Shown here: piece after piece, positions 7,491 to 15,405 of the stretch | How the letters are laid out: each line of letters starts with the position of its first letter | How positions within the stretch are numbered: position 1 is the first letter of the stretch | NCBI GenBank assembly: GCA_023411555.1 | Contig: JAEYOQ010000034.1 | Location: forward strand, 1 to 21,407 | Direction of reading: 5' to 3' | Length of the DNA stretch: 21,407 bases | Source: Bacillota bacterium | GTDB taxonomy: Bacteria > Bacillota > Clostridia > Lachnospirales > Lachnospiraceae | Made by a program: the position numbers and the translations under genes | The notes under the pieces: model-generated | What the model was told of the DNA's origin: nothing | The model's database searches: none | What the model saw: only the letters and a program-made list of their open reading frames with translations

Positions 7491-8990
7491 ATGAAGAAGC
7501 AAGAGAAAGGGTTATCAGCATGGCAGCTGACCATGATGGCGATGGGCTGTGTTATTGGTGGTTCCTTCTTCCTCGGATCAGCTGTTGCGATAAAGGCAGC
7601 AGGACCGGCAATACTAATATCCTATATACTAGGTGGTGTCTTGATCTATTTTATCCTATATGCTTTATCCGAGATGACGGTGGCAAATCCGGATTCCGGC
7701 TCTTTCTATACGTTTACTGCTCAGATATTTGGTCCCGGAGCAGGCTTTGTCATTGGTTGGGTATACTGGACCGGTATGGTACTGGCTATGTCCAGTGAAG
7801 CAACGGCTGTATCAATTCTAGTAAGGGAATGGCTTCCTAATATTTCAATCCCAATATTGGGCAGTGGGATTATTATTGGAGTAACCCTAGTGAATCTATT
7901 GGGTGCCGATAAATTAAGCAAACTGGAAAGCAGTTTGTCTATTGTCAAAGTATTTGCAATTATCGCATTTATTGTGATTGGTATTCTGTTATTAGCTGGA
8001 TTCGTTCGAGGAGTTGATGCAGTGGGGCTTGGCGAGGTGGCCAGAGAACCCTTAATGCCGGGGGGAATACGCAGTATTCCCGGAAGCATGCTGATTGTTA
8101 TCTTCTCTTATGCAGGCTTTGAAATTATAGGTTTGGCAGCCTCAGAGGCGGAGAATCCGAATAAGACGATACCAAGGGCAATCGCCTATACAGTGATAGG
8201 TTTAGTAGGTCTTTATATTGTTTCCACTTTGGTACTTTTGCCTTTAATACCCACTGCCTCCCTCACAGAGGATGTGAGTCCAATGGTTGCAGCACTTGGC
8301 CGATGGGGGATGGGTTGGGCTGGAAACATCATTAATTTTATTCTGGTGAGTGCTATATTATCAACTATGTTGGGTTCTATGTTCGGGCTAGGCAGAATGA
8401 TGCGTTCTGTCGCTGAGGAAGGTCATGCTCCAAGATGGTTGAAGGATAAGACCGATATTCCTTTTCGAGGTATTCTTTTTTCAGGCTTTGCTATGCTAGT
8501 TGGATTGGGAGCTGGTTTATTCTTTCCAAGAATTTATCTTTTTTTGATTAGTTCAGGAGGCTTTGCTACTTTATTAACCTATGCCGCTATTCTGGCAACT
8601 CATATCCGTTTTCGCAAATGTAACGGATGCCCTCCGGAGGGGAGATGTCAGATGCCCGGATATCCTTTTACTTCATGGATTGCTTTAATTGGAACCATTA
8701 TAGTTATTATTAGTATGCCCTTTATCTCTGGTCAAGGTTCCGGTTTAATAGCCGGTATCATTATGACCGCCCTATATGCTGGTATTTATTTTATTATGTG
8801 GATTACAGGAAGAGAAAGAGAAGCAAAGGATATGGAGAGACTCCATCACCGTAAGTTGAATGCAGGCTTTTCTCAGGAGATCTCCGAGGAACTTACAGAG
8901 ATGAAGAAGAGTAAAAATAAAAGAAATATGAGTCATTGTCAGCTGGATGATTTTGATGATGAAGATGAAGATGATGATTATTATGATTAA
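7491..8990 (+). CDS. APC-family amino acid permease
   Basis: A 499-residue integral membrane transporter of the amino acid-polyamine-organocation superfamily, with about 12 hydrophobic helices. TM1 holds the unwound substrate site, GCVIGGSFFLGS (about 19-30). FSYAGFEIIGLAASEAENP (about 206-224) is the typical TM6 region of amino acid permeases. A cytoplasmic loop near 375-390 contains a three-Cys cluster (CNGCPPEGRC), and the tail ends in a run of Asp/Glu (DDFDDEDEDDD). CGGAGGA precedes the ATG. The gene ends in a terminator hairpin. The substrate is not deducible; proton-coupled uptake of a neutral or basic amino acid is a family-level guess. Confidence 0.9.
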   Translation: MKKQEKGLSAWQLTMMAMGCVIGGSFFLGSAVAIKAAGPAILISYILGGVLIYFILYALSEMTVANPDSGSFYTFTAQIFGPGAGFVIGWVYWTGMVLAMSSEATAVSILVREWLPNISIPILGSGIIIGVTLVNLLGADKLSKLESSLSIVKVFAIIAFIVIGILLLAGFVRGVDAVGLGEVAREPLMPGGIRSIPGSMLIVIFSYAGFEIIGLAASEAENPNKTIPRAIAYTVIGLVGLYIVSTLVLLPLIPTASLTEDVSPMVAALGRWGMGWAGNIINFILVSAILSTMLGSMFGLGRMMRSVAEEGHAPRWLKDKTDIPFRGILFSGFAMLVGLGAGLFFPRIYLFLISSGGFATLLTYAAILATHIRFRKCNGCPPEGRCQMPGYPFTSWIALIGTIIVIISMPFISGQGSGLIAGIIMTALYAGIYFIMWITGREREAKDMERLHHRKLNAGFSQEISEELTEMKKSKNKRNMSHCQLDDFDDEDEDDDYYD

Positions 8991-9062
8991 GATGGATATA
9001 TTTCGCCCTTAAGGGTATGTAATTCACTAGCCCAGACTTCATAGGATGATTTTAAGAAAAGC

Positions 9063-9112
9063 GCATCAATGCATAGAAGCATAACTGCTCGAATACGTTG
9101 ATGCACTTTTTT
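9063..9112 (+). terminator. Terminator after the permease
   Basis: GCATCAATG (9063-9071) pairs with CGTTGATGC (9096-9104, one G-T), with a small ATGC/GCAT sub-hairpin (9069-9072/9079-9082) inside the loop. AC and six Ts (9107-9112) follow. It also forms the left part of a larger palindromic cluster. Confidence 0.6.
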
Positions 9113-9194
9113 ATTACATAGGAGACTTCGTCCTATGTAATAAAAAGCACACCGTGCAAGTGAATTTTTCTTACTTTGAGAACGAAGTTCACTT
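9063..9194. repeat. Cluster of nested palindromes (possible interspersed element)
   Basis: Four inverted repeats lie back to back in about 130 bases: GCATCAATG/CGTTGATGC (9063-9104); a perfect 16-bp stem (9108-9123 with 9131-9146, loop GACTTCG); GCAC/GTGC (9147-9150/9154-9157); and AAGTGAA/TTCACTT (9158-9164/9188-9194). The element fills the gap between two converging genes, a usual site for REP- or MITE-like repeats, and part of it ends transcription. I see only one copy here, so its repeated nature is inferred from shape. Confidence 0.55.
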
Positions 9195-9217
9195 TGGGAT
9201 GAGTAGTCTGTAGACAC

Positions 9218-10225
9218 TTAATTGTTAATGTTATCGGCACTTTGATTTAGGTCACCTTCTGCAGGAATCGATTGGTCTATCAGGGACTCTGTGACCGGAG
9301 GTGGATCCATAGAAAGGAAATCAAACTTCTTGCTTTTATAGTATAGATGGACAACTACAAAGCCGATTAACAGAATTGCAGTTACGAATAATCCACCCTC
9401 TGGGCCGAAGGCACCGCCATTCAAGATACTATCTGTTGTATATGAGGTTGACAACATACCCTCCACCTCTGTTCCGCTGACCTTAAAGCCGAATACATTA
9501 CCCTGGAAATAATTCCAGGTGATGTGATATCCGATAGGCATCCAGATGTTACCTGATTTCAGATACATATAGGAGAATAACACACCTACAAGAGTAAGAT
9601 TAATATAGGGTATAAGACCGATACCGGAGTTGAAGCTATGTAATAAAGCAAAAATAACACTGGGTATGATCATTATGGCAGCAATACTTTTCGTTTGTCT
9701 TAATACTGACATAATATAGCCTCGGCTTAGAAGCTCTTCGGCAAAGCCAACCATAATGAACATTAGCAAGTAAGTTAGTTGTGATACTGCAAAATGAGGC
9801 TTCCAGGTAACTACCTCTGCATGACCGGATAAAACGATTGCAACAAATACAACACTAATAGATACAATACCAAAGATTAAACCGCTAATCAGATCCTTAT
9901 AATCTTTCTTTAGCGGTGTAAAGCCCATATCAGATAACTTACGTTTGGTGGATATTCTCCATGCCAGAATTGGTATTAGGATTGTGAGGATCTCTTGTAC
10001 AAACATCATTATCGTTTGGACATTTTCCATAATCCGCTGACCTCGTTCTGTATAGGTAAACGAGAATGCATCTGCTCCCATCACAAGATCACCGGACGCC
10101 ATAAGAATTCCGGATAATAGTATGCCCATAGCTATGGAAAAAACCATTATACTACCATAAAAGATAGCCATAACGATTGCAATTTTCCAACCAGAACGAA
10201 CCTTACCCTCCTTGTTTTTAAACAT
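9218..10225 (-). CDS. CPBP-family intramembrane metalloprotease
   Basis: A 335-residue membrane protein of the CPBP (CAAX protease and bacteriocin-processing, Abi) family, whose members cleave substrates within the membrane. The N-terminus KNKEGKVRSGWKIAIVMAI leads into the first helix. Catalytic motifs are present: EELLSR with Glu163, Glu164 and Arg168; FALLHSFN with His196; and YHITWNYFQGN with His234 and Asn238. About eight hydrophobic segments are seen. The tail (about 315-335) is polar. Start chosen at 10225, where AAAGGAG lies 8 bases upstream on this strand. The substrate is unknown. It converges on the APC gene and lies 234 bases beyond the large dehydratase-type gene. Confidence 0.88.
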   Translation of the reverse strand: MFKNKEGKVRSGWKIAIVMAIFYGSIMVFSIAMGILLSGILMASGDLVMGADAFSFTYTERGQRIMENVQTIMMFVQEILTILIPILAWRISTKRKLSDMGFTPLKKDYKDLISGLIFGIVSISVVFVAIVLSGHAEVVTWKPHFAVSQLTYLLMFIMVGFAEELLSRGYIMSVLRQTKSIAAIMIIPSVIFALLHSFNSGIGLIPYINLTLVGVLFSYMYLKSGNIWMPIGYHITWNYFQGNVFGFKVSGTEVEGMLSTSYTTDSILNGGAFGPEGGLFVTAILLIGFVVVHLYYKSKKFDFLSMDPPPVTESLIDQSIPAEGDLNQSADNINN

Positions 10226-10247
10226 ATTAATACTCCTTTCCTTCTCA

Positions 10248-10280
10248 TTAAGAATTTAGTAAAATAGGAGGTTTACCCAT
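10248..10280 (-). CDS. Possible 10-codon leader ORF upstream of CPBP
   Basis: On the minus strand AGGAGG (complement of 10291-10296) stands 10 bases before ATG 10280-10278. The reading frame is MGKPPILLNS and stop, ending 22 bases before the CPBP start. Both the ribosome binding site and the codons sit in the arms of a perfect hairpin (10263-10299). It could be a leader peptide with a Pro-Pro stall motif, or an accident of the palindrome. Confidence 0.25.
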   Translation of the reverse strand: MGKPPILLNS

Positions 10281-10299
10281 AATAGGTAAACCTCCTATT
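10263..10299 (-). terminator. 15-bp perfect hairpin, terminator or attenuator
   Basis: A perfect 15-bp stem (10263-10277 with 10285-10299) with a 7-base loop. On the minus strand it is followed by TTTT-containing sequence, so it can end transcripts coming from the dehydratase-type gene. Because it also lies 37 bases ahead of the CPBP start codon, it might control that gene instead. Confidence 0.65.
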
Positions 10300-10382
10300 C
10301 ATTCTAAGTAAATGAATATACGCTTTATGAAGATGATTTTTCTTCACACTAGCCCTCTTTTCGTATTTCATAGGCGCAGAAG

Positions 10383-10432
10383 AGTTAGCAAGCTGACTCT
10401 TTGCTCTATATAGAGGGTTACCCTTCTATATA
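10383..10432. other. Two adjacent hairpins after the dehydratase gene
   Basis: GAGTTAGC/GCTGACTC (around 10383-10399, one G-T) and TATATAGAGGG/CCC-T-TCTATATA (10407-10432, one bulged T, loop TTA). Both lie within 80 bases of the minus-strand stop at 10460. Neither has a T run on the minus strand, so they look like 3'-end stabilising structures rather than terminators; the real terminator is probably at 10263-10299. Confidence 0.4.
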
Positions 10433-10459
10433 TTACCATATATTCCGATTACTGGCAAA

Positions 10460-13400
10460 CTACTTATTCATATTTTTCACTGCAGTTGCTAACATCAGCT
10501 TAATACGATTGAGCTGGTTAACTTCACTGGCACCGGGATCATAATCCACAGCGACGATATTCGCCTCCGGATGCTGTCTACGTAGCTCTTTGATTACTCC
10601 CTTACCGACGATATGATTGGGGAGGCAGGCAAAGGGCTGGGCACATACGATGTTATTAACTCCGGAGTGGATCAGCTCAAGCATCTCACCCGTTAAAAAC
10701 CAACCTTCACCGGTTTGGTTACCGGTAGATACGACGGGTTCAGCATACTCAGCCAGTTTTTGGATTGGTACTGGGGGAGTGAAGCGCTTACTTTTTGCTA
10801 ATTCCTGTTTAGCGGTTCCACGTAACTGTTCTAATAGCCAGATAATTGTATTGCCAATTTGTGCGCTGGATTTCTTTTTACCCAGATACTTGGCTTTAAA
10901 ATTATTATTATAGGAGCTGTACATGAAGAAATCAAGGAGATCCGGTACGACAGCCTCTGCACCCTCTGCCTCTAATAATTCCACCAGATAATTATTGGCT
11001 GAGGGAAGGAATTTGACTAGGATCTCACCTACTATACCAACTCTTGGTTTCTTGACCGTCTCATCTAAGGGGAGACTATCAAAGTCTCTAATAATACCGC
11101 GAAGATTGCGCTTGTATTCATTCCATTTTCCATTTTCCAGACTCTTGATACAGATGTTACGCCATTTCTCATGAAGTTCATTAGCAGAGCCCGGTACCTT
11201 CTCATAGGGTCTGGTTCGATACAGTACTCTCATGAATACATCTCCGTAGACGAGAGATTGCATAGAGGTTAATAAAAGCTTTGGTGTGATTTTCAGTCCG
11301 GGATTCTTCTCCAGGCCGGATGCACTTAGTGATATAACAGGAATTTGAGACATTCCAGCCTTCTCCAGGGCACGGCGGATAAATCCGATGTAATTCGTAG
11401 CACGGCAACCGCCGCCGGTCTGTGTAATCATAACAGCTACTTTATTTAAATCATATTTTCCTGATAGGAGAGCGTCCATAATCTGTCCGACTACCATCAG
11501 TGACGGGAAGCAAGCATCATTATTCACATATTGCAGACCAACGTCGATGGAACGACGGTTATCATTGGGGAGGACTACTACATGATAGCCACCGCTGCGT
11601 AGAGCTGGCTCTAATAAGTCAAAATGGATTGGTGACATCTGCGGAGCCAGAATTGTATAAGTCTCTTTCATTTCCTCGGTAAATATAACTCTGTTATGAG
11701 CTGCGGAGGCCACTTTTGTTGTTACATTCTTAGCTTCGCGTTCTCGAACAGCGGATAACAAGGAACGAATACGAATCCTAGCAGCACCAAGGTTATTTAC
11801 CTCATCAATCTTAAGTACAGTATAAATCTTACCTGACTTCGTTAGAATATCGTTAACCTGATCGGTTGTTACGGCATCTAAACCGCAGCCGAAGGAGTTG
11901 AGCTGTATCAGTTCCAGATTAGGCTGAGTCCGTACATAGGAAGCAGCGGCATAAAGTCTTGAATGATACATCCATTGGTCGACGACAATAGTAGGTCGGT
12001 CAATCTCTCCCAGATGGGAGATGGAATCCTCTGTTAATACAGCAACACCAAAGGAATTAATCAGCTCCGGTATACCATGATGAATCTCAGGATCGATATG
12101 ATAGGGGCGGCCGGCCAATACGATACCCTTACGTCCGGAAGCACGTAGATAAGCCATGGTCTCCTCACCCTTCTTTCGCATATCCTCTCTGGCGGCCAAT
12201 AACTCAGCCCAGGCAGATGCTGCGGCAGTCTTGATTTCACTGACAGGAATACCCTTTGCTTTGAAAACTTCAACCAGTCGGGAGGTTAATATATCCTCAC
12301 TTTCAAAGGAAAGGAAGGGATTATCAAAATGAATGGAAGGATCCTTAAGCTCCTCCACATTGTTCTTTATATTCTCCGGATAGGAGGTCACGATTGGACA
12401 ATTATAATGATTACCCACACCATCTATCTCTTTACGTTCAAAGGGAATGCTTGGATAGAAGATATATTTAATCCCCTGATCAATCAACCACTTAATATGA
12501 CCGTGGGCAAGCTTTGCAGGATAACATTCTGATTCACTGGGAATGGATTCTATGCCGAGTTCATATATCTTTCGGTTGGAGGTAGGAGATATTACTACCC
12601 GGTAACCGAGCTTCGTAAAGAAGGTATGCCAGAAGGGATAATTCTCATAGAGATTAAGCACCCTTGGAATGCCCACGACCCCACGCCTTGCCTCCTCCTC
12701 AGTAAGAACAGGGTAGGAGAAGTAGCGCTCCATCTTATATTCAAACAAATTCGGTATATTATCAACGTTCTTTTCCTTACCTAGACCACGCTCACAACGA
12801 TTACCGGTGATATATTGTCTGCCGCCGGTGAATTTATTGATGGTAAGGAGGCAGTTATTGGTACAACGTTTACAGCGTGCTAGAGCTGTATCGAATTTTA
12901 ACTGGGTGATCTCATCAATGGAGAGCATGGAGCTTTCTTCTCCGCTATAGTGTTCCCTGGCTATTAATGCAGCTCCAAAGGCACCCATGATACCGGCAAT
13001 ATCTGGTCTGACTGCCTGGCAGCCTGAGATGGTTTCAAAGCTTCGAAGTACTGCATCATTATAGAAGGTACCACCCTGAACAACCATCTTCGCACCGAGG
13101 TCCTTGGGGTTGGTGATCTTTATTACCTTATATAAAGCATTCTTAATAACAGAGTAAGCCAAACCGGCAGAGATATCTGCCACGGTTGCTCCCTCCTTCT
13201 GTGCCTGCTTCACCTTAGAGTTCATGAATACAGTACAACGAGTTCCAAGATCAATGGGATTTTGAGCGAATAAGGCTACCTTGGCAAAGTCTTCAATCTC
13301 ATAATTTAAGGACTTGGCAAAGGTCTCAATAAAGGATCCGCAACCAGAGGAGCAGGCTTCATTTAGAAGCACGTTATCAACGGTATGATTTTTTATTTTA

Positions 13401-14683
13401 ATACATTTCATATCCTGACCACCGATGTCCAGGATGCAATCTACCTGTGGTTCAAAGAAGGCAGCAGCATGATAGTGGGCAACCGTCTCGACCTCACCCT
13501 CATCCAACATCAGAGCGGCCTTGATTAAGGCTTCCCCATAGCCGGTGGAGCAGGAACGTACAATCTTTGCCTTTTCTGGCAGCAGCTCATAAATCTCTTT
13601 AATCGATCGGATGGTAGTCTTAAGGGGACTTCCGTTGTTATTACTATAGAAGGAATAGAGAAGAGAGCCATCCTCGCCCACCACGGCTACCTTTGTAGTG
13701 GTAGAACCGGCATCTATGCCTAAGAAGCAATTGCCTTCATAATCCTTAAGAATTCCCTTTTTAACGGTATGTACAGAGTGTCTGTTCTTAAACTCTTCAT
13801 ATTCTGCTTCATCCTTGAACAGAGGTTTCATTCGGTTAACTTCAAAATCCATCTTGATACCTTTGGCTAAGAGCTCGAATAAAAGCGATAGCTCTTTACT
13901 GACTTCGGGCTTAGCATTCATGGCGGCACCGAGTGCTGCAAAAAGATGGGAATGTGTCGGAGCAATTACCTGTTCCTCAGTTAGGTTAAGGGTACGGATA
14001 AATGCGTTCTTAAGCTCGCTGAGGAAATGTAGAGGTCCTCCTAAAAATGCTACATTTCCGCGGATTGGCTTACCACAGGCAAGACCGCTAATGGTCTGAT
14101 TAACCACAGCCTGAAAGATGGAAGCGGAGAGGTCCGGCTTTGTAGCTCCTTCATTAATTAAAGGCTGAATGTCCGACTTTGCAAAAACACCGCACCTGGC
14201 TGCTATCGGATAGATTGCTTGATAGCTTTTGGCATATTCATTTAAGCCGGAGGCGTCGGTTTTTAGTAAGCTTGCCATCTGGTCAATAAAAGAACCTGTA
14301 CCTCCGGCACAGATACCATTCATTCGTTGTTCAATTCCATTGGTGAAATAGATGATTTTAGCATCCTCACCACCAAGCTCGATTGCCACATCGGTTTGGG
14401 GGGCATAGTCTTGCAGGGAGGTAGAAACTGCAACTACCTCCTGGATAAATGGTATATCCAGGTGCTTTGATATGGTTAAGCCTCCGGAACCCGTTATAAC
14501 CGGTGACACGCTTAGATTACCCAGTGTGTCCTGAGCTTTCTTTACTAAGCCAGCAAGGGTTTCCTGTATATTGGCAAAGTGACGCTCATAGTCGGAGAAT
14601 AGTATTTCCCCCGCTTCATTTATTATTACAATTTTTACTGTAGTTGATCCGATATCAATACCTAATCTATTATGAATTGTCAT
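10460..14683 (-). CDS. Fused activator / 2-hydroxyacyl-CoA dehydratase-type protein
   Basis: A 1407-residue cytoplasmic protein. Two BadF/BcrA-type ASKHA ATPase domains come first: GIDIGSTTVK (8-17) to about 255, and GIDAGSTTTK (322-331) to about 580. These resemble HgdC, the ATP-driven activator of 2-hydroxyglutaryl-CoA dehydratase; the cluster cysteines fit Cys125 and Cys164 in the first, and Cys444/Cys448 and Cys483 in the second. A Cys604-Cys607-Cys611-Cys630 set follows, then a DUF2229-like region (about 640-880) and an HgdB-like half (to the end) with GGGCRATNY near 1088. Such fusions are widespread in Clostridia; the substrate is unproven. I start at ATG 14683 because AAGGAG lies 9 bases upstream; GTG 14728 is only about 8 bases from the predicted transcription start and has no binding site. 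Confidence 0.88.
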   Translation of the reverse strand: MTIHNRLGIDIGSTTVKIVIINEAGEILFSDYERHFANIQETLAGLVKKAQDTLGNLSVSPVITGSGGLTISKHLDIPFIQEVVAVSTSLQDYAPQTDVAIELGGEDAKIIYFTNGIEQRMNGICAGGTGSFIDQMASLLKTDASGLNEYAKSYQAIYPIAARCGVFAKSDIQPLINEGATKPDLSASIFQAVVNQTISGLACGKPIRGNVAFLGGPLHFLSELKNAFIRTLNLTEEQVIAPTHSHLFAALGAAMNAKPEVSKELSLLFELLAKGIKMDFEVNRMKPLFKDEAEYEEFKNRHSVHTVKKGILKDYEGNCFLGIDAGSTTTKVAVVGEDGSLLYSFYSNNNGSPLKTTIRSIKEIYELLPEKAKIVRSCSTGYGEALIKAALMLDEGEVETVAHYHAAAFFEPQVDCILDIGGQDMKCIKIKNHTVDNVLLNEACSSGCGSFIETFAKSLNYEIEDFAKVALFAQNPIDLGTRCTVFMNSKVKQAQKEGATVADISAGLAYSVIKNALYKVIKITNPKDLGAKMVVQGGTFYNDAVLRSFETISGCQAVRPDIAGIMGAFGAALIAREHYSGEESSMLSIDEITQLKFDTALARCKRCTNNCLLTINKFTGGRQYITGNRCERGLGKEKNVDNIPNLFEYKMERYFSYPVLTEEEARRGVVGIPRVLNLYENYPFWHTFFTKLGYRVVISPTSNRKIYELGIESIPSESECYPAKLAHGHIKWLIDQGIKYIFYPSIPFERKEIDGVGNHYNCPIVTSYPENIKNNVEELKDPSIHFDNPFLSFESEDILTSRLVEVFKAKGIPVSEIKTAAASAWAELLAAREDMRKKGEETMAYLRASGRKGIVLAGRPYHIDPEIHHGIPELINSFGVAVLTEDSISHLGEIDRPTIVVDQWMYHSRLYAAASYVRTQPNLELIQLNSFGCGLDAVTTDQVNDILTKSGKIYTVLKIDEVNNLGAARIRIRSLLSAVREREAKNVTTKVASAAHNRVIFTEEMKETYTILAPQMSPIHFDLLEPALRSGGYHVVVLPNDNRRSIDVGLQYVNNDACFPSLMVVGQIMDALLSGKYDLNKVAVMITQTGGGCRATNYIGFIRRALEKAGMSQIPVISLSASGLEKNPGLKITPKLLLTSMQSLVYGDVFMRVLYRTRPYEKVPGSANELHEKWRNICIKSLENGKWNEYKRNLRGIIRDFDSLPLDETVKKPRVGIVGEILVKFLPSANNYLVELLEAEGAEAVVPDLLDFFMYSSYNNNFKAKYLGKKKSSAQIGNTIIWLLEQLRGTAKQELAKSKRFTPPVPIQKLAEYAEPVVSTGNQTGEGWFLTGEMLELIHSGVNNIVCAQPFACLPNHIVGKGVIKELRRQHPEANIVAVDYDPGASEVNQLNRIKLMLATAVKNMNK

Positions 14684-14742
14684 GTTATGATTCTCCTTAC
14701 TTTCTGCCGTAAAAATTTGGCATTTCACAATAAGCTTTTTAT

Positions 14743-14771
14743 ATTATACGATACATGTTTTTAAAGTTCAA
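14743..14771 (-). promoter_or_regulatory. Sigma-A-type promoter of the dehydratase-type gene
   Basis: On the minus strand TTGAAC (complement of 14766-14771), a 17-base spacer, and TATAAT (complement of 14743-14748). Transcription should begin near 14736, giving a leader of about 50 bases before ATG 14683. Confidence 0.7.
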
Positions 14772-14934
14772 CAAGTTAATTCGATAGAAAAACGAACAAT
14801 TTATTAAATAAATATTAAAGTTTTAGTTCTTTTATCCATAAAGGGAATATAACTAAAGTATATGATTGAACCCTTTTAGAGGTTCGGAATATATTAAAAT
14901 GAAGGCAGACATTAGCTTTGGAAGGAGCATCCGT

Positions 14935-15270
14935 ATGTACTGTATCAACTATGTGGTTCAGAAAGGGGATACCCTCTATTCAATCAGCCGGCACTTTAAT
15001 ATAAGCCTAGCCTCTATTATCGAAGCGAATCCCCTTGTCAATGTATACAATCTGATAGTTGGAGATATTCTATGTATTCCGATTAGTGTACCCAGTAATA
15101 ATATCATGAGCTATACTACCTATATGGTAGAAGAGGGAGATACCCTGGGAAGCATCCTAGAGCGATATGGAGTTGGTTTGGCGGATTTGATGCAGGGAAA
15201 TAATATCAATGAGATTTTCTTGCTGCCGGGAACTACCTTAAATATGCCAATGATCGGGTCGGATGAATAA
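14935..15270 (+). CDS. Double LysM-domain protein
   Basis: A 111-residue protein made almost entirely of two LysM domains: YVVQKGDTLYSISRHFNISL (about 6-25) through IVGDILCIPI, and YMVEEGDTLGSILERYGVGL (about 62-81) through LLPGTTLNMPM. LysM binds N-acetylglucosamine-containing glycans such as peptidoglycan. No signal peptide, catalytic domain or anchor is visible. Start at ATG 14935, with AAGGAG (14922-14927) 7 bases upstream; the earlier in-frame TTG at 14866 has no such site. Without a secretion signal it may act inside a sporulating mother cell on the spore surface (compare SafA-like coat proteins), but this is inference. It is transcribed away from the dehydratase-type gene. Confidence 0.85.
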   Translation: MYCINYVVQKGDTLYSISRHFNISLASIIEANPLVNVYNLIVGDILCIPISVPSNNIMSYTTYMVEEGDTLGSILERYGVGLADLMQGNNINEIFLLPGTTLNMPMIGSDE

Positions 15271-15277
15271 TCTGTAG

Positions 15278-15321
15278 GCTCCCCACAGAATGATGTTTAT
15301 GATACAGCATTTTTGGGGAGC
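15278..15321 (+). terminator. Long hairpin after the LysM gene
   Basis: GCTCCCCA (15278-15285) pairs with TGGGGAGC (15314-15321), and AGAATG (15287-15292) with CATTTT (15308-15313), giving a 14-bp stem with one bulged C and a 15-base loop. No T run follows at once (TTTTTT comes 20 bases later), so it may be a terminator of moderate strength. Confidence 0.45.
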
Positions 15322-15370
15322 ATAATCATGCGGTTTAATCTTTTTTAAGGAATAATACATTTTGTTTTGT

Positions 15371-15399
15371 TTGACAAAGGTACTATAAAAACATATAAT
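15371..15399 (+). promoter_or_regulatory. Perfect consensus sigma-A promoter of corA
   Basis: TTGACA (15371-15376), exactly 17 bases, TATAAT (15394-15399): no mismatch to the housekeeping consensus. Transcription would begin near 15406, leaving about 203 untranslated bases before corA. Such strength suggests that control acts after initiation. Confidence 0.85.
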
Positions 15400-15405
15400 G
15401 GGTTT

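Noticed and set aside
8987..9217. 76-residue minus-strand frame between the permease and CPBP genes
   Set aside because: It is read through the palindrome cluster, overlaps the permease stop region, and has no convincing ribosome binding site.
11202..14099. Several 60-100-residue frames on both strands inside the dehydratase-type gene
   Set aside because: All lie fully within a 4.2-kb gene whose domains are intact throughout; no start signals of their own.
14684..14728. GTG at 14728 as start of the dehydratase-type protein
   Set aside because: It lies about 8 bases from the predicted transcription start and has no ribosome binding site, whereas ATG 14683 has AAGGAG.
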